Source: Takakia lepidozioides (lineage: Eukaryota; Streptophyta; Takakiopsida; Takakiales; Takakiaceae). Taken from it: a stretch of 64,000 bases of DNA. The translations under genes were made by a program, and so were the position numbers. The DNA lies in contig CM060733.1 in NCBI GenBank assembly GCA_030704615.1, positions 17,482,001-17,546,000 on the forward strand. The letters are read 5' to 3'. The stretch's first letter is position 1, and each line of letters opens with the position of its first letter. The notes under the pieces are model-generated. The model worked only from the letters and a program-made list of their open reading frames with translations, searched no databases and was not told the origin of the DNA. This document shows, one piece after another, positions 42,017 through 54,321 of this stretch.

Positions 42017-45000
42017 GTTGAAGACGACAACTCTCGGTACGCTCCGCAGCGAAGTCCTGCAATGAGAAGAGTGTGTCCTACATAATACCACAATCATTTT
42101 CTGGAGGATTATGTATCCAACAGGATGGGTGATTAGTGCACCCATTTTAGCGATGCAGCTCAGGCAAGGCAATATTTTCCCGATAATTAGATTAAAGATT
42201 CTATAGTGATTTTGTACATGCTATGGATTAGAGTGTAAGATTACAATTGGTTCCTCTGGAATTTGACCGGGGATATATACTATTATTCTTCCATATATGT
42301 AGTGTTAATTGACATAAAATACATTTTTAGGGGTTGGTGTGCCAAAGCTGTGTCACCTCTTCCAATTTTCAAATGAATAGGTATGTAATGTTTCAATCTT
42401 CAGAATTCATTCCTAGTGATTTTACGCTTCATCCAAGTGTTAGCAAGGGTACCGATTTTACATCCGCAGATAGAGGGGTTATTGTACCAACCAATCAAAG
42501 CCTGTTTTTCTACCCTGTCAGTAAATGTGTTAGGTCGAAAACTAAACAAGGGTCACTGATTACCCTATGTATCTAGTGTGCTCTGATCCAATGGAAGAGA
42601 GCCACATCATCGATATGCTTCAAACAGCCCGTTATGAGAAACTATTGAGCAACAGATGGTCACTAGTTCATGGATGAAGCTTTCCATTTGGAGCTGTGAT
42701 ATGATGTTTTCATCCCCGCAGCAGGTAGGTAGATAGGTAGTTAAAATCTTGTAGGTCGTGGAATACCACATATAGCACCCCTCCTCAAATCCAAGAGAAA
42801 CATGCCACATCAGCGAGTATGCTCTAAAACCTGGTTATGAACTAGGTAATCGGCGAGAGGCCACCGGTTACCGCATGTAGCTGAGGCACGGTAGTGGCCT
42901 CAAGCCGGTTACCGGACATAACCGGGTTTTCGAAACATCGAGAGTGACAGTCATCCATGTTACCTAGTCCTTTACATCCATGCGCAGCCCATGTTATCCA
43001 TTCCACCATCCAATGGGATGGTGGCTTGCTACCTTGTAGGTAGGTAGGTAGGTAATCAGTACCAAATCTTTTCAGGGTAGCAGGTTACCGCCTGTAACCC
43101 GCGTCCAGTGAGCCAGTAGTTAGTAGACACGTACTCGAGATGCTTCGAAGACTCAGACGAGGTCATGGAAGTTCCGAGGTCGTCCTGGAGATCAGGCAAG
43201 TCCTCAATGGACGTCAGTGGAGGACCGGTTATGAGGGATTCCTCCCTTCTACCAAAAAAATCAAAACTCGAACAAGTCAGCTTTTCCGTGGAAATGCTGT
43301 GGCATGCCGCGTGGCATAAGCTGCACGCAGACGAGGCCGCGTGCTATAGGGGTGATGGCAGCCTTGCAACACCTTCGAGCACGCACACGGCAGTCCTGTG
43401 CGTGCTTGGATGCAGCAGTGGAGCAGGCAGGATGGTGGAGCTCAATGAGCTCTCTTGCCAGAGATTGAAGCTTGAGGAAAACAAAAGGATCTGGCTAAGT
43501 AGCTGGAGTCGTGGAGAGAAGAGAATTGTGGGCGTGAAGGAGGGAGGGGCGATTTGGGGAGGTATGGGGGCGTGGGTGAGGGTGGAGCATTGGGTGTGAG
43601 ACCGGGTGCACGCGTTGGTGTGGCCGCTGGTGCGGTCGCGCATATACTTGAAGTTAAGAGCGCCAAGGCAATCGTGCCAGTCTCTTACTGTGGGCTACAC
43701 CATTGATCTTACACTCGAATGACTTGGCAATCCTTCGTAGGAACAGTTGTAAACAGGAAATTGACAGGAAGTAATGAGACATTTGTGGTGGCAATTAGGC
43801 TTACTACAATCATACATTACTTACTGCATCCTCTCCAGATGTCGCCTTGTTTGCGAAGATTGTTTTGCTTGTTTGGGGAGGAAAGACTTAGCGGTCGAGG
43901 GAGGGGGAGTCTTATGAGTGAGAAACTGATGACGAGGTTGATCCGACCGCTAAGCCATAGAATGGCAACTCAATCTGAATCATGTTTTTGAGGTAGGCCG
44001 ACCCATTGATCTCTGGCGAAGGTGGAGATTATGAATGTGTCGTGTATGTAAGGATTGCAACGACTCTGCTCCACTGCCTTCATGTTTAGTCGGTTGATGA
44101 GTGGAATGGAAACCGAGCTGTAGGAGGCCATTAAAGAACGGGGAATCAATGATATAAGGCGGCCTTGGTAATTCCTGCAGTTGAAAGTGCTGTCTATTGA
44201 AGTGCTGCCACCTGACATTGGTTGCATGGAATGCAGCCTTACCTGTGGGCTACGGGGCTCTGATCGGTGTGGCTGCGACTGCGGGAGCATTGGGATTGAT
44301 GAAGGTATTCCGTGCGTGGTATCCAGTGCAGCAGCGATCCATAGTTTCGAGGTTCACTGGTGTATTCCGCTCTAGAAGAGTGAGTTCTGTCCTGTCCTCT
44401 TCAAGCTCGATAGATTGTGAATGTGATCACACTGCGTGGACGTGTAGCCGCGGGTGTGGGTATGCCTTGAGCTGAAGGACATTCTCTAAAGAGACAACAA
44501 TGTGTATATCGGATCTCATAGACAAAGACAACTAACTAACGTCAGCTTCTATTTTGGCAATGAGATGGAAGCTCCACATGGCCTACTTTCAGTTGGGGGG
44601 GAACACATGCCGCCAGGGTGATGATCTTTGATGTCCCCACGCATGGCCGGCATGTCACCCCGCACGTACCATCTTCACGGCTCTGCTTCTCAGCTTCACG
44701 CGAATTGGCACTCATCAGCGCGACCACGTGGCTTGGTCGTCGAGGCTGGGATGCGTATGTAAAGTGGCCGAGCAGCACCGATTTGTCTAACCAAGCTTGT
44801 GGTGAAAGGCTGTCTCAGGAACGACGATTTGTGCATATTGAGTTTCAGGTATGTCATCGCAGGTCTAATGGCTTTGTTGTGCATGTGGAATGCAACGTAT
44901 GTTCATTGGGAAACTGCAGTGCCTTCACAACTAGGAATGGAAGGCGAGGTTTTCCAGTGTTTTCGAGGTTTTCAGGTGGATCTTTGATAGAGGAGGAAGG

Positions 45001-45096
45001 GGTATGTTAGTTTAAGGGGGCAGCAACACCCTAGTTGGATGGCAGGCTAATGGATGGTCGCTGAGTGCAGTGGCTGTGCAGTGGTTGTGAGTGAAG
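42017..45096. other. Low-repeat, probably host, region upstream of the AKR gene
   Basis: No element gene, palindrome or recognised coding region. Contains short GGTA runs at about 42720 and 43036 and a diverged GGTTACCG repeat at 42840-43100. The last few hundred bases should hold the AKR promoter; no clear signal was identified. Confidence 0.4.
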
Positions 45097-45606
45097 ATGG
45101 CGGACATTCCACGTTTCGAGTTGAACACGGGGGCCGCCATCCCCGCCGTGGGGCTGGGCACCTGGCAGGCTGAACCAGGGAAGGTTGGCGAAGCTGTGAA
45201 AACCGCGATTAAGGTATGTTTAGATGTCTTGTCTTTGCGTTTCCGCTGTAGGCAGGCTACATTTCGACCTAAATCATAGCGATTATGATAGATGTTGGAG
45301 ATTCTCGCCTTATGTATGGGAATGTGTACATCTCTATGCGATGCCTTCAGTATTGTTATATCTTGGAGGTCTAAGCGACGTTCTGATAGTTATTCTCTTG
45401 TTGAGGCTAGCTACTTGAGCAAAAGTTTGCTGTTCCTCCAATATTAGTACGTTGGATTTGATTCTGTGATCTAAGTGTGATGTCTGACACTGGTAGATTG
45501 CATCTGCAAGCTCTTTATAAGATCTAATGGTTGCCTTGTGCAATGACTGTGATAGTTGGGATACCGCCACATTGATTGTGCGAAGGCTTATTCCAATCAG
45601 AAAGAG
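45097..45606 (+). CDS. Aldo/keto reductase, exons 1-2 (host gene, broken)
   Basis: Exon 1 45097-45213: start [12 protein letters not shown], then [14 protein letters not shown] and AVKTAIK. Exon 2 45556-45606: [16 protein letters not shown], which includes the catalytic Asp of the family. Both borders are GT-AG in phase 0. Exons break after AIK and after the KE pair, as in plant AKR4-type genes. NADPH-dependent reduction of carbonyl compounds in the cytosol is the family role. Element 3 starts 71 bp into intron 2; exons 3 and 4 are found inverted at 60385-60069. Confidence 0.9.
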
Positions 45607-45677
45607 GTGAGATTGATTACTTCTTCTTGAGTAATGGATTTTTTTCCTCTCTGGGTGCCACTCATATTTCATTTTCC

Positions 45678-45800
45678 GGGGGTTGCTATTTCATGAGCCA
45701 TGAGCCATGAGCAGAGTCGTAAGTGTGGAAAAAAACATGAGCAGCACTATTTTCCGGAAATGAGTGTCCGCGGGAATAGGGTTTAGGGTGCCACGGTCAT
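45678..45800. mobile_element. Terminal end of element 3 (S-gene side), in AKR intron 2
   Basis: Terminus GGGGGTTGCTATTTCATGAG preceded by TCATTTTCC (45669-45677). The same 9 bp, inverted, borders the transposase-side end at 60563. CCACGGTCATAGGGG lies near 45792. Confidence 0.9.
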
Positions 45801-46124
45801 AGGGGGAGAAGGACCTCCCGATGAAGGAGGTTCGGCAATGTTATTTAGAATTATATATTGAAAGGCAATGTTTCGCGAATGGTAGGGTGGTACTGCTCTG
45901 TACAATGGGGGCCCATTTCAGCCTACCAGCCACTTGCAAAATCCACCCACACTCCCAATCCCAAACGAAATGAGCAATGACGCATTCTCGGAACGATGGA
46001 CACAGAATAGAATAAAAAGAGGGCACAATGAGGTTTTTATTGATCCACATGAATTGCATTTGAAGCACGTCTACTGTGCTGATTGTGCCATCAAATCTTG
46101 AGCCCTGTGCCTACTGAATACAAG

Positions 46125-46955
46125 TCACGTTGTCAATGGGACTTCGACTGCTCTCAGAACTAGCTCATGAGTCATGGGGCTCCTCCATGTAAAGTCGATT
46201 GCAGCCGTTGTACCGCCCCTAGTGATGTTCACCACAATGTCCTGCCCTTCAATCATACCACCATCGAATATGGAAATCTTCACGTTTTCGTCGTCCACAC
46301 CAATGCGAATGTCCCCATACAATGGAGAAGAGGAGCGCACTCCTTCAGGAGAATAGGTCTCTCCGATGGAGTCCACCCACGTCCAGTGGCAGCAGTTCCA
46401 CCGCAACAGCATAGCAGTGCGCCTTCTTCTGCATGGGTGACTGTCGTAGCTGGGAAAATCGGAATCGAGGATGCGCAGGAGCCACGGACTCCTCAGACCA
46501 AGATCGTCACCCCGCTCGAAGGCGTAGTGGCCTACGATATACTCAAAAGCCACCAATGTTTCCACAATCGAACCAGTATCTTCTGTGTAATCTGTGTACC
46601 AGATAACAATGTCTCCCGATGTGGCCGAATACATTGCATAATCGATGCCTCCAAATGGGCAGTCGTCCCGGTTCCGGAAGCACGACATCCTTGCAAAGGA
46701 GGACCTGAGGACGACTTGGATGCCGATGACCTTGCGGACAGCTACGAAGCCCTTAGATTTTGGAAATGATGCGAAGCGGAAGAGCAGTCCGGCCTCCAAT
46801 AATGGAGCATCTGGGTCACACGTACCCACCGACGGAGGTGGAACGTGTTCATCACGCCAGCGGTGGATGAACCCATACATCTTTCTCATCAACAAGTTAT
46901 AGCTTGAGATCTGCCACTGAAGTCCATCCCCCCGGATGGAAATTCGGCGCCGCAT
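46125..46955 (-). CDS. S2 of element 3
   Basis: 276 residues, differing from the 36879 copy by only a few substitutions (for example PSYDSH for PCYDGH). Open throughout. The first ATG again lies in a palindrome, here GCGGCGCCGAATTTCC on the coding strand. Points to the terminus at 45678. Confidence 0.75.
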   Translation of the reverse strand: MRRRISIRGDGLQWQISSYNLLMRKMYGFIHRWRDEHVPPPSVGTCDPDAPLLEAGLLFRFASFPKSKGFVAVRKVIGIQVVLRSSFARMSCFRNRDDCPFGGIDYAMYSATSGDIVIWYTDYTEDTGSIVETLVAFEYIVGHYAFERGDDLGLRSPWLLRILDSDFPSYDSHPCRRRRTAMLLRWNCCHWTWVDSIGETYSPEGVRSSSPLYGDIRIGVDDENVKISIFDGGMIEGQDIVVNITRGGTTAAIDFTWRSPMTHELVLRAVEVPLTT

Positions 46956-47115
46956 TTACATCGAAGAGGGGATGGACTTCGTCGTGTCCAGTGGCTATCG
47001 GCCCACCTGGCAGTGATTGCCCATAGTTTGCATGGCAGGGTAGGAAACTGAAACGGCTACATTCATGCAGCAGCCAATCTTCATCGGTCCAGGATCCTGT
47101 AGGGGGGAAATTTAA

Positions 47116-47817
47116 ATGTGCCCTGGAGTGTTTGTGAGGAATTGCAGCGTTAGCTTGAACTTTTTCCAGCCACCGCGGTGCTCCTCCTCCATCCGGGAGC
47201 TGCTGTCATTGAGCGTACTCCGCTACTCTTTTTCAAGGATGTCGTGCCGCCGAAATCCAGCCGACTGCCCTTATCATGGCCACGATTATGCTATGTTCAA
47301 ACCAGAATCAGGAGACATCATTGTCTGGCTCTCTGTTTTCACAGACGCTGCTGGAATCAAGCAAGAGTCTTTGCGCGCAATGGAGTATCTGGAGGGCTAT
47401 TACCGCTTTGAGCGAGGTGAGGGCGAGGGTCAATGCGGTTCGTGGGTCCTGAAAATTGTTGACCTCGATATACCAAGCTGGAAAGGGATGCCGGATAGAT
47501 CACGCACGGCCTCGCTTTGGCGCTGGAACTGCTGCCAGTGGACCTGGGAGGACGGCACCAGGGAAAACTATATACGTGCAGATCACTCCGCTCTTCCAGT
47601 GTATGGAGACATTCGGCTGCGTTGCGAAGACGAATCGCACGGGCACATGAGGCCCACAGTGACCTTGTCAATGTATGATGGTGGTATCATTGATGGACAT
47701 GACATTGTCGTCGGCTCCAGCAAGGGCAGCAGAACGACCGAATTGCAGTTTACCTCGAGGTGCCGCAGCAGTGATGAGCTTATTTTGAGGGGTATCGAAG
47801 TTCCGTCGACTTGGTGA
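47116..47817 (+). CDS. S1 of element 3
   Basis: 233 residues, nearly identical to the 36018-36719 copy, including the RWNCCQWT centre. Open throughout; GATCAATAAACCC follows at about 47884. Divergent from S2. Confidence 0.75.
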   Translation: MCPGVFVRNCSVSLNFFQPPRCSSSIRELLSLSVLRYSFSRMSCRRNPADCPYHGHDYAMFKPESGDIIVWLSVFTDAAGIKQESLRAMEYLEGYYRFERGEGEGQCGSWVLKIVDLDIPSWKGMPDRSRTASLWRWNCCQWTWEDGTRENYIRADHSALPVYGDIRLRCEDESHGHMRPTVTLSMYDGGIIDGHDIVVGSSKGSRTTELQFTSRCRSSDELILRGIEVPSTW

Positions 47818-48059
47818 AGCCCATGTAGAAGGAGGAAGGGCTTAGTTTTGTTTGCAGTTGGTAAATGTGAGACATCGTGTCCGATCAATAAACCCATCGT
47901 ACCTCACTTCTGTATGATTGTGTTTCATTCTGTTGAATAACTCTCGGAATTGGCCCACTGTTTACAATTTGATGTCTCATTTCTACAATGTGTCTGTCCG
48001 GATGAATATAGCAGAGTAACCGGTATGTGAGTCATGTGTCAAGAATATACCAGAGTAAC

Positions 48060-48820
48060 GTCATGTCGGACATTGAAATGCGGCGACGCATTTCCATGTC
48101 GGCATCGAAATGCGGCACCGCATTTCCATGTCGGACATCAAAATGCGGTGCATCATTTCCGTCCAGGTACACGAAATACCAACACGGATCTATAAACTGG
48201 ACAGACAACGAGGTTGGCATTGCAAATGCGGCGACGCATTTCCAGCTTGGCAATGGAAACTTCTTTTTGGACAAGGGAATGCGGTGCCGCATTTCCGTAC
48301 AACACTTCGAAAAGTGTGACATTTCCGACCAGCGCGATGGAATGCGTTACCGCATTTCCGAGAGAGGGTCTGCAAATGGACAAATTGCGATGTCCGTTCT
48401 GGAAATGCGGCGCCGCATTTCCATGTCCGTCATCGACTTTTTTTTTACAATGGAATGCGGTGCCAATTTTTGCTGATGGGCCTGCAGTTCGAACAACGAC
48501 CATCCCCAATACTGAAATGCGGCACCGCATTTTCAATTCTGCCATCTCGACCTCCTTGTTCGACCTCCTTGTTCGACCTCTGTAAGCGTGGCGGCATCCA
48601 TGCAATGAGCGGGAGAGGCCAAAACTGGCGTGTGGACAAAGGAAATTTTGGAAATGCGGCACCGCATTTCCAATCGGCCGATTACTTTTTACTATGCCAA
48701 CATTGAAATGGAAAATTTAGTCCCTCCCCTGTTTTGGAAATGCGGTGCCGCATTTCCAAAAGAGGTTCTTAGAATTGCCAAAATTTTGGAAATGCGGTGC
48801 CCCATTTCTGATTTTGGGAG
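48060..48820. repeat. Family A palindrome array 2, element 3
   Basis: About 12 palindromes. The run of 32-bp units seen in element 2 at 35550-35750 is contracted here to about three, so that run expands or contracts between copies. Confidence 0.9.
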
Positions 48821-48944
48821 CGTCGTGGTTTGGGCGATTGTGTGGCTGGAATGCACACTGCAGAGGGTCACGAATGTCTGGCAGAATTTCCTTTATATAC
48901 TCTGGAAGAGAATTTACATTTACAGAGACTTCATTAAAATTCTA

Positions 48945-51900
48945 TTAATCTTGAAAATCATCCGAATCCTCATCCTGTTCTAGACTATCCTGCTCCGCCT
49001 CCACCCCCTCAGTGCCTTTCTCATCTCCAGCGGACTGCTCGTTGGCCAGGCTTTCGAAAAATCCCATCTTCCCCTTGCGGAACTGTCCATCTCACCTCCG
49101 TTGGGTCGTCTTCCTCCCTGTCTGCGTCGCTCTCATCCGCTGAGTCACATATGTACTTTCGTACCCGTCTACCTGTCTGAGCTGCTGCCAACTCTTTCCT
49201 TATCCTTCTGTCCTCCCTAGCCCTCTCCAAAATCTGCTCTACTTTACTGGGATTCTCACTTCTTCTAATCGCTGTATTTGCGAGTTTAGCTGCATAACTA
49301 GGAAGGGAGTAGTCCCTCACCGGGCTCGTCATGAAGTCGGCCCTCGCAAAGAACGGGACATTCTTCCTGGCAGGAAGTGTAGGCCCTACATGTTTCGACC
49401 CGGACCCTGCAATCCTGCACATGACAATCATCAACGAGACTAATGAGAACCACAGTCGGGAAATTCGTTTGACATAAATGACCCAGAAGGCTTTGCAAAC
49501 TTACAATGTTTGCACTCACTCGTATTCCGGGTTCTCTCCGCATCAATGTCCACTGTGTCTTCCTCGGACTCCGACGAATCCGAGGAGACTTCCGCTCTGT
49601 CGGGAGCCTTAACATTCCGTTGCAGCCCTTCCAGATGGGATCCCCACACGGATGAATCCTCCTCGTAGGCAAAGAGGTGCCGGTCGAAAAAACCGCCCAG
49701 CCCACATTGAGGCACCTGTTACAATGCCATCCACACATTACCACATGGCGCTTCAGATGTTGCAAACTACATCCTAACGAGAATTTGCAGAACATCATAG
49801 ATCAAGATTCTGTATACCTGTCCCACAGATGAGGTCCAGCACTGTGCCCTCCACATCTGTGCATGTCTCCATAATTGTCTGAATGAAGGCAGGGCTCCGA
49901 GTCCGTGAGTACCGCAGGGGTTCCGTTGAAGTGAGGCTATGAGGGAGAAGTTCCTTGGGAACGTTGTTGAACAGAATGTCGTAATCGAGTGGGTCGCAGT
50001 TCGGGTCAACCTTTCCTCCCTCCTTCCGAAAAGCAAAGGTGGAGTTCTCCTTCACAAAGCAGTATGCATCGAACTGCTTCGTCTGCATACACAGGGGGAA
50101 AACGATTAGAAACCGAATGCGGCACCGCATTTGAAAACACCCAAGCAAATGAATGGACGAGTGCCAGTGTCGTAATCACCTTCTTCCCTTCCGACCAAAG
50201 GCCCAGTGTGTTGATGCACGTCCACTTCTTTTTCAGAATCGCGGGTCCACTTCGCAATTCCAGTCTGAGTGTTTTTTCCTCTGCTCGCCAGGACAACCAC
50301 GCAGCCTCTGTCGTCCAACACCATGCGGGCAAGCCCGAATCCTTTCTTCCAAAAGTCCTCCGAGTACCTGTTCCAAGATGGCAAAGCTTGCAGTCCTTCC
50401 ACAGGCTCTCCGTCCGGAATATCCAAGATGATCATATCGCAAGACCACTCGGTGGCATTTCCGCCCCTCCTACAATCCTTGTCTGCACACACCCTCTCAA
50501 AGAACGAGACCATATTCTGAAATCCTGGGGTGTCGGAAGGCTCTTCGGCAGTCGCCTTCTTCAGTGCTCTGCCCTTCAGACCCTCCATGGTCTTCATGTA
50601 TGCCAACTTGGCTGCCCGTCCATCCAAAGCCGCCAAGAAACTCTCATTTACACACTGGACTACTGTTTCGGGAGCCACTTTCGGCCTCTTCATTTCCACC
50701 GGCTCGAAAGGGTGCCCCCCTGGGAGGTTGAAGAGTGCCTTCTTTGCCGAGCCAGTTCTCGTGCCTCTCGTGACAACGGTGGGCACAGGGGAGGCAGCCT
50801 GCGTTTGGGGGGGTGGGCTGGTTGCAAAGTCTCCATCGGAGTCCTCTTCCTCACCCTCTTCCTGAACAGGCTGTTTCTGCTTCTTCGTTTTGGCGGGTGT
50901 CACAACAGCTGCTCCTTGCTGGCGAGTCCTCTTCTTCGACCCCTTCTGTTGGGCCTGCACAGCTGCATCCACCGTCTTTTGTGCCATCTCAGCTGCCTTT
51001 CTGGATTCTTCCAGAGCAGCAGATTCCTTTGCCGACTTTGGCCCAGCAGGGACACGTCTTTCCTTTCTCTTCTCTTCTGCCAAGGCATGCAGATCTTTCT
51101 CAGACTCGTCAACAATACCGCCAGACATGTCCAGGTACCACGGGCATCCAACGAGATGCGCGGGATGCCATTGTTTCTGCATCTCGGGTGTGTAGACACA
51201 ACTTGGGCCCGCCACGGTCCAAGCCATGAAGAACGGGGGCTCTTGAGCCAGGGCCCCTGTCTGCAGGAGCACGTATTTCATATACCTGCAAGGCAGTCAG
51301 CATGCGTGAGCAAAAGTTGAGACCAACCTACTCGCAGAGTGCCACCAAAACATAAAATGCGAATGCGGTGCCGCATTTCCGAGACAAACCTCGTAACCAG
51401 GCTTCGCATACAAGGGCAGCTGTGCTTCACCTGTAAACAATTCGCATTGCAGCTTTCCCCGCTCCCTCCTGATGTGTAAACTCCACGCTCCTTCTTGCTG
51501 TCTGTAGCTCTCTGGCGAAAAGGTTGTCCTTGTACGCACATCTGAAACGTGTCACGTAGTCTTCCAATGTCTGTGTTCCATCCCATTTGACGTACAAGCC
51601 GAACGAATTTGTGTGCATTACGACTTGCTCCTTTGCATTCGACATTACCTGCGATTCCCAAATCCATTGTCACGTAGCAGTTCAGGGAATTCATGTCAGA
51701 AAAGCAAATCTGGGGAAGTACCTTGAATTACCTGGAACCACCAAGTCATACGGTTGAGCCACACATCCACTGCAGGGTCGGAAACTTCCAGTGGAAAAGA
51801 CCGTGTCTGCCATTTCCGATCCAATGTCAGGAGCTGGAAGAAAGTGGCTATTGCTAGGAAGGAACTTCAGTGCATTGAAACCTCACCTTCTCTTTCGCCT

Positions 51901-53829
51901 CCACACATGCCGTTGAGAGGTGATGCAGTTTCTCCAATTGCATGGTCGGCTGCATGGCCCGAGAATAGTGTTTTGCAATCTCGGGGATGAAGTCCTTTCC
52001 AAGTGCCGGATCTGCAATTGCCACCAGCTTCACAAGCTTTGACTTGTATTTGGTTCTTGACTTGACACCGGCTTCCTTCAAGTGCTCAGTCAATGACTGC
52101 AACGTTTTGACCTGCCCCTCACTTTCCATGAAGAAGCGTTTGGCATGGGCCAAATCCAGCTTGATGTTTGACTGCCAACAAAAACATGCAGAAGCGTTAC
52201 ATTCGATTCATGTGGAAACATTACTGAAAATTGGGGAAGGATGAGCAGAGGGAAATTGGAGGACGACTTACTTCGTATATCACCTCCACCATTCCATCCA
52301 TAGTGAGACGATACCATGTCCGGTCTGTTTTTGCAACGGCTTTCTGAATGAGCTCGGGCTCCAGCATTTCCGCAAACATCTGCGGATCAGTGAGACCAGT
52401 TTTCCTCACCCTGTACAGCATATGTGCCATGTGGGTATGCACGTACGCATTCTCAGTGACATTGCAAGGCACACTCTCCAGTTCAGTACACGGAAGCACG
52501 GAAACAAACCAGAATGGAAACCGAAATGCGGCACCGCATTTCGAACGTGCTAGGGAGGGTATGAGTATCTTACGAGGTGAGGTCCGCCATGGCATTCTTG
52601 AGCAGGGAGGAGTCTGCCGCCTTCACCTTCAGGATGACACACTCCACCATGTAATGCCAGCCAATGTGCTTGGCATGGTTCTGCTTGATGTACTCCCACC
52701 ACGCGAGAAGTCGGTGATTCCCGTCCCACACAAAGAACATTTTACCCGACATATGGCCGAAGTCTGGATCACCCTTCAGCGTCGCCTCGAATTCGTCGTT
52801 GCGAGTGTGCCAGTGGGTATCCCACGTTGACAATTCATCGGCAGTGGGTCCACGAGTTTCGCCGTCCTCATTCTCAATGGAAACGTAAAACACTGCCGAT
52901 CCCAGACGGTACCCTTCTCGAAATGCGAACTTGAGCTTATCCACATCTCCGGGAAGGGCCTGCCTGACGATGGGAAGGGAGACCATGCAACAGAGTGGGA
53001 TTCGAAGAGTCCGCTGGAATACCCTGCTGCCCAGAACTCTGCCAATGCTACTGTGTGTCTCCTCCAACATTTTATCCGCTGCACTTTTGAAATCCTCCGG
53101 AGACATGTCTGTAGGTGCCGGTAGTGGCTGAGCAGCTGGAGCATCCTCAACTGGAGCTGCACTCTGGGGCCTGTCTGCGGGCAATTCTGCCATTGCAGAG
53201 GCCTCCTCCGGACCTGCTTGCTCATTGGTGGTGAGGTCTTGCTGCGAACGTTGAGCGGCAGCACCCTCCTCCGGTACCAAATCGAGATCAACGGTCGATC
53301 CCATTGCCTTCGCTGCAGCAGAGTCGGCCCCAACATCTGCAGGTGGGAAATCCTCCAGGAACTGAGCTTCAGCTCGTGGAAGCGGTTTTGCGGGAGATTG
53401 TTCGCCCGTCGCCCTGATTGCCTTATGCTTCCTCATCCTTGCAGGTGAAGGTGTCTGCTGCAATTGAATATGTCTTCTACCCTGCTGCTTCATTCGCGTT
53501 GGGGGGGGTGAATCGGCCTGAGCCGGTTCAGAAGCCAGTAGAGGGACGGGCTGCTTCTTCTTCGACTTTGCTGGAGAAGGGCCCGACCCCTGCTGGCGAT
53601 TCTCCATGACCGAAGAACGCGAGTCGATCTCTGGGGCTTTGAACTTGCCCTTCGAAGACGCGTCTTTGAATCGCACAGGGCTAGGCCCGGCAGGAATACC
53701 CGCGCTCGGGGATCGGGTGGGTGTACGTGCTGCAGCTAGCTCCTCGGACTCTTCCTGCGGCTCTTCGGATTCCTGCGATCCCTCCAGCACGTCCACCTTT
53801 CCTGTTAGGCATGCAAACATGTTCTGCAT
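48945..53829 (-). pseudogene. ParB-like/DNA methyltransferase gene, element 3
   Basis: Exon 1 (53829-52574) is fully open, with VWDGNHRLLA; later exons 52461-52272, 52171-51887, 51833-51732, 51648-51431, 51285 to about 50180, and so on. Damage relative to the other copies: acceptor AG to AA at 52462 before exon 2; a 45-bp in-frame deletion in exon 4; a 14-bp deletion near 50243 in exon 6, between short repeats, downstream of DIPDG, which shifts the frame; and an extra T near 49066 in the last exon. DIPDG and LDLICGTG are both present. Not functional as it stands. Confidence 0.8.
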
Positions 53830-53902
53830 TCAAGTCTCCTAGCATTCAGTCTAAGAGTTACAGAAGCAAAATGGGGGGTTCGGTGCTCGATCAGCTGCGC
53901 GC

Positions 53903-54010
53903 TAGCGTAGCTACGGCGTGAGCCCAGCCCCGTGAGCCTGGGAGCTGAGCTCACGTTGAAGCTGCAAAGCGTGAGCTGAGCTCACACTTCAGGGAAGCGT
54001 GAGCGGCACA
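53903..54010. mobile_element. Probable terminal region of element D at an inversion breakpoint
   Basis: At 53902/53903 the sequence leaves the family A upstream region mid-way and enters GCGTGAGC/GAGCTCAC repeats like those at 17700-17795. CCTATTACCGTGG follows at 54058. Confidence 0.55.
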
Positions 54011-54321
54011 AATCTGCTGGAGAAGCAGGTCCTATAGGCGAGGATTGCAGGAAGAGGGCCTATTACCGTGGACAAAACAAAGGGGGCCACCATGCACCGT
54101 GTCTGCAATGCCTGCACAAAAAGAGGAATATGAAAATATGGCAGATTTGAGCTCAGAATGATTGACACACTTTATTTGAATTCACAGATAGACGCTTACA
54201 ATGAATGGCATGTGCATTTGCCCTGGTTCCGTGAACGAAATGTATGTGTTTGTCATAAATGCAAAGTCTTCACACGGTAACCTAGAAACTAGCATGGGAA
54301 GCGGGCATGGCTCGTATGTGT
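54011..54321. other. 3' region of transposase D
   Basis: No gene or palindrome seen. Confidence 0.35.

Noticed and set aside
43165-44475. Possible host genes between transposase C and the AKR gene
   Set aside because: Frames are short, low-complexity and without recognisable motifs or splice-supported continuity.
45214-45279. AKR exon 2 directly after exon 1 at 45252 (reads roughly AGY-HFDL)
   Set aside because: It would need a 38-bp intron and a missing residue; 45556-45606 gives a perfect GYRHIDCA match in phase.
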